DNA from: Streptomyces sp. GS7
GTDB lineage: Bacteria > Actinomycetota > Actinomycetes > Streptomycetales > Streptomycetaceae
Assembly: GCF_009834125.1 (NCBI RefSeq)
Contig: NZ_CP047146.1
Span: 7,844,501 to 7,908,500, forward strand
Direction: 5' to 3'
Length of the DNA stretch: 64,000 bases
Shown here: positions 28,881-37,876 of the stretch, one piece after another
Layout: every line of letters begins with the position of its first letter
Numbering within the stretch: the stretch's first letter is position 1
Position numbers and translations under genes: made by a program
Notes under the pieces: generated by a model
Database searches by the model: none
The model's input: only the letters and a program-made list of their open reading frames with translations
What the model was told of the DNA's origin: nothing

Positions 28881-29861
28881 ATGCCCGATCCGACACCGAC
28901 CTCCCACGGCTCCGCACCGGCCGACCGGGCGGCCGCGGACACCGTCGACGCCCCCGAGATGCCGGCCCCGCAGGTCCGCGAGCGGAGCGCGAACAGCATC
29001 CCCGGCGGCCTGGCCCTGCTGCTGACCGTCCTCGGCGTCGCCCTGGGCGTCGCGGTGATCGCCGTCGGCGGTGTCATCGGCAACGGCGGCAACAACGCGG
29101 TCGCCGTCCCGACCGTCATCGCCGGCGTCGTGCTGCTGGTCGGCTCGCTCTTCTGCATGACCGGCGTGAAGATGGTCGCGCCCGGCGAGGCCCGGGTGAT
29201 CCAGCTCTTCGGCCGGTACGTCGGCACCATCCGCACCGACGGCCTGCGCTGGGTGAACCCGCTCACCAGCGCCCGCCGGATCTCCACCCGGGTGCGCAAC
29301 CACGAGACCGCGGTCCTCAAGGTCAACGACGCCTACGGCAACCCCATCGAGCTGGCCTCGATCGTCGTCTGGAAGGTCGAGGACACCGCGCAGGCGCTCT
29401 TCGAGGTCGACGACTTCCTGGAGTTCGTGTCCACCCAGACCGAGGCGGCCGTCCGGCACATCGCGATCGAGTACCCCTACGACGCCCACGACGAGGGCGG
29501 GCTCTCGCTGCGCGGCAGCGCCGAGGAGATCACCGATCAGCTGGCGCTGGAGCTGACCGCGCGGGTCCAGGCCGCCGGCGTGCAGATCATCGAGACCCGC
29601 TTCAGCCACCTCGCCTACGCCCCCGAGATCGCCTCCGCGATGCTCCAACGGCAGCAGGCCGGCGCGATCGTCGCGGCCCGCCAGCAGATCGTCGAGGGCG
29701 CCGTGGGCATGGTCGAGTCGGCCCTGGAGCGGATCAACGAGCAGGGCATCGTCGAACTCGACGAGGAGCGCAAGGCCGCCATGGTCAGCAATCTGATGGT
29801 GGTGCTGTGCGGCGACCGGGCCGCCCAGCCGGTCCTCAACACGGGCTCCCTCTACCAGTGA
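28881..29861 (+). CDS. SPFH/Band 7 domain membrane protein
   Basis: The 326-residue protein has a short acidic N-terminus, two adjacent hydrophobic helices (about 42-65 and 73-95), and an SPFH/Band 7 domain (about 100-300). The domain begins [25 protein letters not shown]-like and includes [12 protein letters not shown], then an alanine/glutamate-rich helix. SPFH proteins oligomerise on membranes and scaffold microdomains or modulate proteases. ATG 28881 follows GGGGACC. The stop overlaps the start of the RHH gene (GTGA), so the two are translationally coupled. A palindromic operator precedes it. Confidence 0.9.
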   Translation: MPDPTPTSHGSAPADRAAADTVDAPEMPAPQVRERSANSIPGGLALLLTVLGVALGVAVIAVGGVIGNGGNNAVAVPTVIAGVVLLVGSLFCMTGVKMVAPGEARVIQLFGRYVGTIRTDGLRWVNPLTSARRISTRVRNHETAVLKVNDAYGNPIELASIVVWKVEDTAQALFEVDDFLEFVSTQTEAAVRHIAIEYPYDAHDEGGLSLRGSAEEITDQLALELTARVQAAGVQIIETRFSHLAYAPEIASAMLQRQQAGAIVAARQQIVEGAVGMVESALERINEQGIVELDEERKAAMVSNLMVVLCGDRAAQPVLNTGSLYQ

Positions 29862-30142
29862 GCACAGGCTCCGCAGGGGCGTCCGGCGCCGACCCCGAAC
29901 GGTCCGCCGGCAGCCGGCCGCAGCAGCGCAAGCAGGTGCTGCTGCGGCTGGACCCGGTGATCCACGACGCGCTCACCCGCTGGGCCAACGACGAACTCCG
30001 CAGCACCAACGCGCAGATCGAGTTCCTGCTCCGCAAGGCCCTGGCCGACGCGGGGCGGCTGCCGCGGGGGGCCGGGGCACCGGCGCGGCGGGGGCGACCG
30101 CCCAAGGCGCCGCGCACGGAGGGCGGATCCACCGGGGAGTGA
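29858..30142 (+). CDS. Ribbon-helix-helix (Arc-type) DNA-binding protein
   Basis: The 94-residue protein has an Arc/CopG-like ribbon-helix-helix at about 22-62 (KQVLLRLDPVIHDALTRWA, then AQIEFLLRKAL) between a Ser/Gly-rich start and an Arg/Pro-rich tail. It begins at GTG 29858, which overlaps the SPFH stop by four bases. RHH proteins bind short palindromes as dimers of dimers. I infer it represses its own operon through the palindrome at 28787. Antitoxins often carry this fold, but an SPFH protein is not a known toxin type. Confidence 0.85.
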   Translation: MSTGSAGASGADPERSAGSRPQQRKQVLLRLDPVIHDALTRWANDELRSTNAQIEFLLRKALADAGRLPRGAGAPARRGRPPKAPRTEGGSTGE

Positions 30143-30202
30143 CCGCGCCGGCACCGGACCGCACCCGCGGCCCCGGAGCGCCGGCGCCCCGGAAACTCCG
30201 AC

Positions 30203-30219
30203 TATACATCGCGCGTATA
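30203..30219. promoter_or_regulatory. PadR-type operator of ABC module 1
   Basis: TATACATCGCGCGTATA has arms TATAC and GTATA around seven bases. It is nearly identical to the site before padR at 33382-33398, and ACACC-type sequence follows both. TAGAGT at 30229-30234 is the likely -10 element. Confidence 0.7.
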
Positions 30220-30241
30220 CACCTCATGTAGAGTGCTCGGC

Positions 30242-30292
30242 ATGTCGCTACGACGCCACCCCCTGCCCGCACTCCCGGAGGCCCGCGCATGA
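30242..30292 (+). pseudogene. 16-codon leader ORF, probable padR relic
   Basis: ATG at 30242 opens a 16-codon frame (MSLRRHPLPALPEARA) that ends in an ATGA overlap with the ABC ATPase gene. The second module has the same layout, but with a complete padR gene between promoter and ATPase. There too the -10 element lies seven bases before an ATGTC start, and the gene ends EAVRT with the same ATGA overlap. I infer the leader is what remains after an internal deletion of padR. It may still couple translation of the ATPase. Confidence 0.5.
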
Positions 30293-30975
30293 CCCCGGAC
30301 GGTTCCCTGCTCAAAGCCCGCGCGCTGCACAAGGCGTACGGGCCCACGCCCGCGCTCGCCGGGGCGGACTTCACGATCCGCCCCGGCGAGGTGGTCGCCG
30401 TCATGGGCCCGTCCGGCTCCGGCAAGTCCACGCTGCTGCACTGCCTCGCCGGGATCATCCGCCCGGACTCCGGCACGGTGCGCTACGGCACCCACGTCCT
30501 CACCGGGCTGGGCGACGCCCGGTGCAGCGCACTGCGCCGCTCCGACTTCGGCTTCGTCTTCCAATTCGGCCAGCTGGTACCTGAGTTGACCTGCCTGGAG
30601 AACGTCGCGCTGCCGCTGCGGCTGAACGGCACCAAGCGCCGGGACGCCGAACGGCAGGCCCGCGACTGGCTGGCGCGGCTGGAGGTGGACGGCGCCGCGA
30701 CGCAGCGGCCCGGCGAGATCTCCGGCGGCCAGGGCCAGCGCGTCGCGGTCGCCCGCGCGCTGGCCCCCCACCCGCGGGTGGTCTTCGCCGACGAGCCGAC
30801 CGGCGCACTGGACTCGCTCAACGGCGAGCGGGTGATGGGCCTGCTCACCGACGCGGCGCGCGCCACCGACGCGGCCGTCGTACTGGTCACCCACGAGTCC
30901 CGGGTCGCCGCGTACGCCGACCGGGAGGTCGTGGTACGGGACGGGATCGCCCGGGAGATGGCGGGCACGGCATGA
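30289..30975 (+). CDS. ABC transporter ATPase, module 1
   Basis: The 228-residue ATPase of the MacB/LolD/BceA type has Walker A GPSGSGKST near residues 40-48, Q-loop region FVFQFGQLVPELT, signature ISGGQGQRVAVARAL and Walker B VVFADEPTGALDS, with the H-loop in LVTHES. It powers the FtsX-type permease encoded next, with which it overlaps by four bases (ATGA). Its sequence and length closely match the ATPase of module 2. BceAB-like pairs usually handle peptide antibiotics; the substrate here is not shown. Confidence 0.95.
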   Translation: MTPDGSLLKARALHKAYGPTPALAGADFTIRPGEVVAVMGPSGSGKSTLLHCLAGIIRPDSGTVRYGTHVLTGLGDARCSALRRSDFGFVFQFGQLVPELTCLENVALPLRLNGTKRRDAERQARDWLARLEVDGAATQRPGEISGGQGQRVAVARALAPHPRVVFADEPTGALDSLNGERVMGLLTDAARATDAAVVLVTHESRVAAYADREVVVRDGIAREMAGTA

Positions 30976-33344
30976 GCGCGGACACGGCGACGACCGCCGG
31001 GGGCGGGCCGCGCGGCTGGGCCCGGGACCTCGGGATGGGCATACGCTTCGCCGTCGGCGGCGGACGCGAGGGCTGGATCCGCACCCTGCTGACCGCGCTC
31101 GGGGTGGGGCTGGGCGTGACGCTGCTGCTCGGTGCGGCATCGATCCCGACCATGCTGGAGACCCGGGCGCAGCGCAGCGACGCCCGGCTCCCGATCGACC
31201 CGCCGGACACGGCGCACCGGTCGGCGGCGACCCTGGTCTCCGCCGACGTGGACACCAGCTTCCGGGGCGATCCGGTACGCGGTCGGCTGCTGCGGCCGGA
31301 CGGTGCGAAGGCGCCCGTCCCGCCGGGGGTGGGCGCGCTGCCGGGGCCGGGCGAGATGGTGGTCTCCCCCGCACTGCGCGACCTCATCGGCTCGCCGGAG
31401 GGCCGACTGCTGCGGGAGCGGCTGCCCTACAAGGACGTCGGCACCATCGGCGAGCCCGGTCTGGTCGGCCCGGGCGAGCTGGCCTACTACGCGGGCAGTG
31501 CCACGCTGACCACGGGGAACGGAGGTCACCGGACCGCCGGGTTCGGCGCCCGCAACGTGGCCGACCCGCTGGACCCGCTGGTGCTGACGCTGTTGATCGT
31601 CGGCTGTGTGGTGCTGCTGATGCCGGTGGCCGTCTTCATCGCCACGGCGGTCCGGTTCGGCGGCGAGCGTCGCGACCGGCGGCTGGCCGCGCTCCGGCTG
31701 ATCGGCGCCGACGTCCGGATGACCCGGCGGACGGCGGCCGGCGAGGCACTGTTCGGGGCGCTGTGCGGACTGCTGGCGGGGGCCGGGATCTTCCTGTCGG
31801 CCCGGCAGTTCGTCGGCGGCGCCACCGTCTGGGACATCAACGTCTTCCCGTCCGACGTGACCCCGGTCCCCGGGCTGGCGGCACTGGTGCTGCTCGCCGT
31901 GCCGCTGTCCGCGGTCGCCGTCACGCTCTTCGCGCTGCGCCGGGTGAACATCGAGCCGCTGGGCGTGGCCCGCAGCGGCGCGGGGCGCCGTCGCCGGCTG
32001 TGGTGGCGGCTGCCGCTCCCGGTGGCGGGGCTGGCGCTGCTGCTCCTCAACGGCAAGGCCGGCCACGGCGGGGTCGATCCGTATCTGGTCGCGGGCGGCG
32101 CGGCACTGTTCCTGCTCGGGGTGGCGCTGCTGCTGCCGTGGGCGGTGGACGCCGCGGTGGCGCGCGTGCGGGGCGGGCCGGTGCCCTGGCAGCTGGCCGT
32201 GCGGCGGCTCCAGCTCAGCGGCGACACCGCGGCCCGCGCGGTCAGCGGGATCACCGTCGCGGTCGCCGGGGCGATCGCGCTCCAGCTGTTCTTCTCCGCG
32301 ATCCAGGGCGACTTCATGAAGATCACCGGCATGGACTCCGGCCGGGCGCAGATCCATACGTCGCTGCCGTCCCGCGATGTCGCCACGATCCGGAAGATGA
32401 TCAGCGAGTTCCGTTCGACCGAGGGCGTCCGGCGCGTCATGGCGACCATCGACGCCTCCGCCACGCGGCCCGGCCCGATCCGCCCGGGCGAGGACTTCCG
32501 CCCGACCACGCAGCTCACCGTCGGCGACTGCGCCACCCTGGCCGAACTGGCGCACACCGGCTCCTGCAGGGACGGCGACGCCTTCATCGTCAAGGACAGC
32601 ACCGGTGCGGTCGACGGCGACTACATCGCCAAGACCGCGCGGCCCGGCGGCACGGTGGACTTCGCCCGGGACGACGAGGCCGGCGACCGGCGGACCGGCC
32701 CTCGGCTGTGGACCATCCCGGCCTCCGCCCGCACGGTCGCCTCCCGTCCCGACGCCACGGGACGGATGGCCTTCGGCATCTTCGCCACCCCCGGTGCGCT
32801 GGACCTGAAGCTGCTGGACCACCCGACGGCCCGCGCCGTGATCCAGATCGACGCGGAGGTGCCGGACGCCGTCGAGTACGTCCGGAACACCGCCGCCCGG
32901 ATCGACCCGGGCATGCGGGTCTCCCCGGTGCAGAACATGGAACGCGACAAGCAGTTCGCCAGCATCCAAAAGGGCCTGCAGACCGCGGCCGTCGCGACCC
33001 TGGCGCTGATCGCCGCCAGCATGCTGGTGACGATGCTGGAGCAGCTGCGCGAACGCCGCCGGCTGCTGTCCGTCCTCGTCGCCTTCGGCACCCGGCGCGC
33101 CACGCTGGGCTGGTCGGTCCTGTGGCAGACCGCCGTCCCGGTCGCCCTGGGGCTGGCGCTGGCCCTGGCCGGCGGGGCCGGGCTGGGCCTGGCGCTGCTC
33201 CACATCGCCGGGAAGACCACCTTCGACTGGTCGGTGGTCTGGCCGCTGACCGCCGCCGGAGGCGCGCTGGTCCTGGTGGTGACGCTGCTCAGCCTGCCGC
33301 CGCTGTGGCGGATGATGCGGCCGGACGGGCTGCGGACGGAGTGA
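30972..33344 (+). CDS. FtsX-type ABC permease, module 1
   Basis: This 790-residue membrane protein has about ten hydrophobic helices: one near 38-58, a cluster at 195-440 and three near 675-785. A large extracytoplasmic region lies around 450-670. Two FtsX/MacB-type domains are present; the first repeats ERRDRRLAALRLIGADVRMTRR-like sequence and the last ends PLWRMMRPDGLRTE. The start overlaps the ATPase stop. It is paralogous over its full length to the permease of module 2, including the last 13 residues. It probably exports or detoxifies a compound under PadR control. Confidence 0.92.
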   Translation: MSADTATTAGGGPRGWARDLGMGIRFAVGGGREGWIRTLLTALGVGLGVTLLLGAASIPTMLETRAQRSDARLPIDPPDTAHRSAATLVSADVDTSFRGDPVRGRLLRPDGAKAPVPPGVGALPGPGEMVVSPALRDLIGSPEGRLLRERLPYKDVGTIGEPGLVGPGELAYYAGSATLTTGNGGHRTAGFGARNVADPLDPLVLTLLIVGCVVLLMPVAVFIATAVRFGGERRDRRLAALRLIGADVRMTRRTAAGEALFGALCGLLAGAGIFLSARQFVGGATVWDINVFPSDVTPVPGLAALVLLAVPLSAVAVTLFALRRVNIEPLGVARSGAGRRRRLWWRLPLPVAGLALLLLNGKAGHGGVDPYLVAGGAALFLLGVALLLPWAVDAAVARVRGGPVPWQLAVRRLQLSGDTAARAVSGITVAVAGAIALQLFFSAIQGDFMKITGMDSGRAQIHTSLPSRDVATIRKMISEFRSTEGVRRVMATIDASATRPGPIRPGEDFRPTTQLTVGDCATLAELAHTGSCRDGDAFIVKDSTGAVDGDYIAKTARPGGTVDFARDDEAGDRRTGPRLWTIPASARTVASRPDATGRMAFGIFATPGALDLKLLDHPTARAVIQIDAEVPDAVEYVRNTAARIDPGMRVSPVQNMERDKQFASIQKGLQTAAVATLALIAASMLVTMLEQLRERRRLLSVLVAFGTRRATLGWSVLWQTAVPVALGLALALAGGAGLGLALLHIAGKTTFDWSVVWPLTAAGGALVLVVTLLSLPPLWRMMRPDGLRTE

Positions 33345-33381
33345 CGGGCGGGTGGGGGCGTGCGGGGCGCCCCCACCTGCA

Positions 33382-33398
33382 TATACACAGCGCGTATA
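33382..33398. promoter_or_regulatory. PadR-type operator of module 2
   Basis: TATACACAGCGCGTATA carries the same TATAC/GTATA arms and seven-base spacer as the module 1 site. A further partial copy, GATACACC, follows at 33406. TAAGGT at 33420-33425 lies seven bases before the padR ATG, so padR is probably leaderless. Confidence 0.7.
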
Positions 33399-33432
33399 CA
33401 CCGGCGATACACCCCCGGGTAAGGTGGTCCGC

Positions 33433-33957
33433 ATGTCAATCGGTCATACGCTTCTGGGCCTCCTGGAGTCCGGCCCCCGCCATGGCTACGACCTCAAGCG
33501 GGCCTTCGACGAGCACTTCGGACAGGACCGCCCGCTGCATTACGGGCAGGTCTACTCCACGATGTCCCGGCTGCTGAAGAACGGCCTGGTCGAGGTGGAC
33601 GGCGTCGAGGCCGGGGCGGGCCCGGAGCGCAAGCGGTACGCCATCACGGACGCCGGGGTCACCGACGTCGCCCAGTGGCTGGCCCGCCCGGAGAAGCCCG
33701 AGCCCTACCTCCAGTCGACGCTCTACACCAAGATCGTGCTGGCCCTGCTGACCGGGCGGGACGCCGCCGAACTCCTCGACACCCAGCGCACCGAGCATCT
33801 GCGGCTGATGCGCGCGCTGACCGAGCGCAAGCGCTCCGGCGACCTCGCCGACCAGCTGATCTGCGACCATGCGCTGTTCCACCTCGAAGCCGATCTGCGC
33901 TGGCTGGAGCTGACCGCCGCCCGGCTGGACAAGCTCGCGGAGGCGGTCCGTACATGA
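33433..33957 (+). CDS. PadR-family transcriptional repressor
   Basis: The 174-residue protein has the PadR winged helix (about 3-80: HTLLGLLESGPRHGYDLKR, GQVYSTMSRLLKNGLVE) and a C-terminal helical Vir_act_alpha_C dimerisation domain (about 95-172). PadR proteins repress export genes until a ligand binds. It begins at ATG 33433 and overlaps the downstream ATPase by four bases. The inverted repeat at 33382 is its likely operator. The twin site at 30203 suggests it controls module 1 as well. Confidence 0.92.
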   Translation: MSIGHTLLGLLESGPRHGYDLKRAFDEHFGQDRPLHYGQVYSTMSRLLKNGLVEVDGVEAGAGPERKRYAITDAGVTDVAQWLARPEKPEPYLQSTLYTKIVLALLTGRDAAELLDTQRTEHLRLMRALTERKRSGDLADQLICDHALFHLEADLRWLELTAARLDKLAEAVRT

Positions 33958-34640
33958 CGCCCGAGGGCTCCCTGCTCGCGGCGGAGGGACTGTCCAAGGC
34001 GTACGGGCCGACGCCCGCCCTGGACGGCGCGGACTTCTCCGTGCACCCCGGCGAGGTCGTAGCCGTCATGGGCCCGTCCGGCTCCGGCAAGTCCACGCTG
34101 CTGCACTGCCTCGCCGGCATCATCGCGCCGGATCGCGGCACCGTCCGCTACGGCCCGCACACCCTGACCGAACTCACCGACGCCCAGCGCAGCGCGCTGC
34201 GCCGTACCGACTTCGGGTTCGTCTTCCAATTCGGGCAGCTGGTACCGGAGTTGACCTGCCTGGAGAACGTCGCGCTGCCGCTGCGGCTGAACGGCACCAA
34301 GCGCCGGGACGCCGAAGCGCAGGCCCGCGACTGGCTGGAGCGGTTGGAGGTCGAGGGGGCAGCCGGGCAGCGGCCCGGCGAGATCTCCGGCGGCCAGGGC
34401 CAGCGCGTCGCGGTCGCCCGCGCGCTGGCCACCCGCCCCCGGGTGATCTTCGCCGACGAGCCGACCGGCGCACTGGACTCGCTCAACGGCGAGCGCGTGC
34501 TGACCCTGCTGACCAACGCCGCCCGGGACACCAGCGCGGCCGTCGTGCTGGTCACCCACGAGGCCCGGGTCGCCGCGTACTCGGACCGCGAGATCGTCGT
34601 CCGCGACGGCCGGGTGAAGGACATGGCGGGCCGGATATGA
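33954..34640 (+). CDS. ABC transporter ATPase, module 2
   Basis: The 228-residue ATPase is a near copy of the module 1 ATPase, with the same Walker A (GPSGSGKST), signature (ISGGQGQ) and Walker B (VIFADEP) motifs. The stretch FQFGQLVPELTCLENVALP is identical in both. It starts inside the padR stop (ATGA) and overlaps the permease start in the same way. The padR-ATPase-permease order with four-base overlaps is a tight operon. Confidence 0.95.
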   Translation: MTPEGSLLAAEGLSKAYGPTPALDGADFSVHPGEVVAVMGPSGSGKSTLLHCLAGIIAPDRGTVRYGPHTLTELTDAQRSALRRTDFGFVFQFGQLVPELTCLENVALPLRLNGTKRRDAEAQARDWLERLEVEGAAGQRPGEISGGQGQRVAVARALATRPRVIFADEPTGALDSLNGERVLTLLTNAARDTSAAVVLVTHEARVAAYSDREIVVRDGRVKDMAGRI

Positions 34641-37093
34641 GCCCGCTCCGCCCGGGAGCCGGCACCGCCGGCGGGCGGGGCACCTCGACACGCACCGCTC
34701 CCCCATCGCCCGCCGCGCCTTCCCTCCCGCCCGCCGCGCCTTCCCTCCCGCCCGCCACCCGGCGTTCCGGACCCCTCACCTGGGCCCGCGACCTCGCGAT
34801 GGGGATGCGGTTCGCGGCCGGCGGCGGCCGCGAGGGCTGGATCCGTACGGCCCTGACGGCCGCCGGCGTCGCCCTGGGCGTGGCCGTCCTGCTGATCGGC
34901 GCGTCCGTGCCGACGCTGATGGACGCCTGGCACGGCCGGGAGAAGGCCCGCGAGAACCTCGGCCAGGAGCACCCGCCGAAGGCCGGCGACCGCACCGTGC
35001 TCTACGCCTCGGCGAACACCACGTTCCACGGCGAGCAGATCCGCGGCCGGCTGATCCGCCCGGACGGCGCGCACCCGCCCGTACCGCCCGGCATCCGCCA
35101 ACTCCCCGGCCCCGGCCGGATGCTGGTCTCCCCGGCACTGCACGAGCTGCTGGCCTCCCCCGAGGGCGCCCTGCTGCGCGAGCGCCTGAACTACACCACC
35201 GCCGGCGTGATCGGCGACGAGGGCCTCCAGGGCCCCCGGGAACTGACCTACGTCGCGCAGAGCGGCACCCTGCGCGAACCCGACGGCTACCGCGTCGACC
35301 ACTTCGGCAAGAACTGGGACCCGCAGCCGCTGCGGGCGCCCGCCGTGGTCCTGGTGATCATGACGTGTGTGGCGCTGATGACACCGGTGATGGTCTTCAT
35401 CGGCACCTCCGTGCGCTTCGGCAACGAGCGCCGGGAACGCCGGCTGGCCGCCCTCCGGCTGGTCGGCGCCGACGTCCCCACCACCCGCCGGATCGCCTCC
35501 GGCGAGGCGCTGTTCGGCTCCCTGCTGGGGCTGCTGGGCGGCGGCGCGCTGTTCCTCGCGGCCCGGCAGCTGGCGTCGGCGATCACCCTCTGGGACATCA
35601 ACGTCTTCCCCGCGGACGTCACCCCCGCCCCCCTGCCGGCCGCGCTGATCGTGCTGCTCGTCCCGACGGCGGCGGTCCTGGTCACCCTCCTCGCCCAGCG
35701 CGGCATCACCGTCGAACCGCTCGGCATCGTCCGCAACCGCCCGCCCGTCCGCCGCCGCCTGTGGTGGCGGCTGCTGCTCCCCGTCGCCGGCGTCCTGCTG
35801 CTGCTCCCGCTCACCCGGGAACACCCCTGGCACGACACCCCGCTCAACACCGTCCGCCTCGCCGCCGGTTCCACACTCCTCCTCTTCGGTGTCACTGCGC
35901 TGCTGCCCTGGTTGGTCGACGCGGTCGCCGGCCGGCTGCGCGGCGGCCCGGTCCCCTGGCAACTGGCCATCCGCCGCCTCCAGTTGAGCAGTGGCTCGGC
36001 CACCCGCGCGGTCAGCGGCATCACCGTCGCGGTGGCCGGCGCGATCGCGATCCACATGCTGATGACCGGCATGCAGGCCGGCTACCAGGACGCCTACGCC
36101 AAGTCAGGGCGGATCCCGCAGATCGGCTTCTGGGGCAACGCCGCCGGCTGGCAGCAGACCCAGCAGGCGCTGACCGCGCTGCGCGCCACCCCCGGGGTGA
36201 GCCAGGCCCGCGGCACCGTCATCGGCAGCGTCGGCCGGCTGCCCGCCGCCAACGGCGACATCCCGGCGACCGTCGCCCTCGGCAGCTGCGCCGAACTCGG
36301 CCGGCTCGCCCACCTCCCCTCCTGCCGCGACGGCGAGGTCTTCGTCGCCGCACCCGCCCGGGAGGCGAGCCGGGACATCGGCCTCGCGCCAGGCGCCACC
36401 GTCGATCTCAACCCCCCGCGCGGCTACGGCGAGCCCACCCCGCCGCATCCCTGGACGATCCCCCCGACCGCCCGCCCGGTCCTGCCCCGCGACCTGTCCG
36501 ACGCCCACCCCTTCCACTACGACCTGCTGGTCACCCCGTCGGCCCTCGACGCCGGCCGGCTCGGCAGCCCGGACATGGAACTGCGGGTCGCATTCGACCG
36601 GGCCACCCCCGACGCCGTCGAGCACATCCGCAACACCGCGGCCCGCATCAACCCGTCGATGTTCGAGTCCTCCTCCGTCGACAACCCGCACGACAAGCAG
36701 TACGACGGCGTCCGCACCGCGCTCTTCCTCGGCGCCGTGATCACCCTGCTGCTGATCGGCGCGGGCCTGATCATCTCCACCGTCGAGCAGCTCTACGAAC
36801 GCCGCCGGCTGCTCTCCGCCCTCGACGCCCACGGCACCCGTCGCGCCACCCTCGGCTGGTCCGTCCTGTGGCAGACCACGCTCCCGGTGCTCCTCGGCCT
36901 GGCCCTCGCCCTGGCCTGCGGCCTGACCCTGGGCACGCTGCTGCTCGTCATCATCGGCAGCGCCGTCACCGTCGACTGGCCGGTGGTCGCCGGCATGGCC
37001 GGTATCGGCGCCGCGGTCATCCTCTTCGTCACGGCCCTGAGCCTGCCGCCGCTGTGGCGGATGATGCGGCCCGATGGACTGCGCACGGAATAG
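34637..37093 (+). CDS. FtsX-type ABC permease, module 2
   Basis: This 818-residue permease resembles the module 1 permease throughout, with the same helix pattern and the same PLWRMMRPDGLRTE ending. It differs in a 45-residue cytosolic N-terminus rich in Ala/Pro/Ser, which includes a 7-residue duplication (APSLPPA) made by a 21-bp tandem repeat. The extracytoplasmic domain between the helix clusters is the most diverged part, so the two modules may see different compounds. It ends the padR operon; no terminator hairpin was found just after it. Confidence 0.92.
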   Translation: MSPLRPGAGTAGGRGTSTRTAPPSPAAPSLPPAAPSLPPATRRSGPLTWARDLAMGMRFAAGGGREGWIRTALTAAGVALGVAVLLIGASVPTLMDAWHGREKARENLGQEHPPKAGDRTVLYASANTTFHGEQIRGRLIRPDGAHPPVPPGIRQLPGPGRMLVSPALHELLASPEGALLRERLNYTTAGVIGDEGLQGPRELTYVAQSGTLREPDGYRVDHFGKNWDPQPLRAPAVVLVIMTCVALMTPVMVFIGTSVRFGNERRERRLAALRLVGADVPTTRRIASGEALFGSLLGLLGGGALFLAARQLASAITLWDINVFPADVTPAPLPAALIVLLVPTAAVLVTLLAQRGITVEPLGIVRNRPPVRRRLWWRLLLPVAGVLLLLPLTREHPWHDTPLNTVRLAAGSTLLLFGVTALLPWLVDAVAGRLRGGPVPWQLAIRRLQLSSGSATRAVSGITVAVAGAIAIHMLMTGMQAGYQDAYAKSGRIPQIGFWGNAAGWQQTQQALTALRATPGVSQARGTVIGSVGRLPAANGDIPATVALGSCAELGRLAHLPSCRDGEVFVAAPAREASRDIGLAPGATVDLNPPRGYGEPTPPHPWTIPPTARPVLPRDLSDAHPFHYDLLVTPSALDAGRLGSPDMELRVAFDRATPDAVEHIRNTAARINPSMFESSSVDNPHDKQYDGVRTALFLGAVITLLLIGAGLIISTVEQLYERRRLLSALDAHGTRRATLGWSVLWQTTLPVLLGLALALACGLTLGTLLLVIIGSAVTVDWPVVAGMAGIGAAVILFVTALSLPPLWRMMRPDGLRTE
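34715..34756 (+). repeat. 21-bp tandem duplication inside permease gene
   Basis: Two exact 21-bp copies lie at 34715-34735 and 34736-34756. They encode APSLPPA twice in the cytosolic N-terminus of the module 2 permease. The reading frame is preserved. Confidence 0.85.
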
Positions 37094-37205
37094 CGGTAGT
37101 TCACGACCTGATCCCGTACGGGTGAACCCGGGCGCTGTGCGATGCGGCCGGGGACGCCACCTCGCGAGGATGCCCTGACACCCCACCACCGTCAGGAGAC
37201 CTCGC

Positions 37206-37802
37206 ATGGCCGCCCCCGGCTCCACCACACCCCTGCTCGACGAAGTCGACTGGCTCATGGAACGAGTGCCGGGCGCCCGCTTCGAGGTGCTGGGCGGGGA
37301 GATCTGCGTGACGCCGTTGGCGGACGTCGGGCACGCGTCTGTACTGAACACCCTCCGGCGCCTGTTCAAGGACGCGAGCCTGGACGACGGACCGACGGAA
37401 GTCCTCCAAAGGCTCGCCGTCTGGCTGCCCAGCGGTCCCTACGACTTCGCCATCCCCGATCTCTCGATCTCCCACGACGCGGTCCACCACGAGGTCGAGT
37501 ACAACTGCGTCGACCCGTCGGTCTTCCGCCTCCTCCTAGAGGTCACCTCGAACAACTACGGCAACGAGCTGCGCTCCAAGGTCACCGCATATGCCGAAGC
37601 CGAAATCCCCACCTACGTGATCATCAACCGCCGCGACGAGCGCATCCACGTCCTCACCAGCCCGATCGACGGCACCTATCGCGAGCACCGCATCCACGCC
37701 CCCGGCGAGCGGATCACCCTCCCGGCCTCCATCGACGCGGAGGTCGAGCTCGATGTCGCGGCGATCCTCGCTGAGGCCCGACAGCGCACCACGAACGGGT
37801 GA
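37206..37802 (+). CDS. Uma2-family (DUF820) putative endonuclease, copy 1
   Basis: The 198-residue protein belongs to the Uma2 family, whose fold is a restriction-like PD-(D/E)xK nuclease. The candidate active site is PDLSIS near 97, then LLLEVTSNNYGNE near 120-132 and Lys in RSKVTAYAEAEIPTYVIINR. No activity has been shown for most members, and their role in cyanobacteria and Streptomyces is unsettled. ATG at 37206 follows CAGGAGACC. A paralogue of the same length follows after 74 bases. Confidence 0.87.
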   Translation: MAAPGSTTPLLDEVDWLMERVPGARFEVLGGEICVTPLADVGHASVLNTLRRLFKDASLDDGPTEVLQRLAVWLPSGPYDFAIPDLSISHDAVHHEVEYNCVDPSVFRLLLEVTSNNYGNELRSKVTAYAEAEIPTYVIINRRDERIHVLTSPIDGTYREHRIHAPGERITLPASIDAEVELDVAAILAEARQRTTNG

Positions 37803-37876
37803 ACGTTCTCGTACGAGACGTACACGGACACACGCGCCTACGATGATGGCCTCGACACCAGCCACTAGGAGGCGCC

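Noticed and set aside
30483-33434. Long minus-strand frame antisense to ABC module 1
   Set aside because: It is Arg/Gln/Gly-rich shadow sequence without any domain; the plus-strand permease is clearly real.
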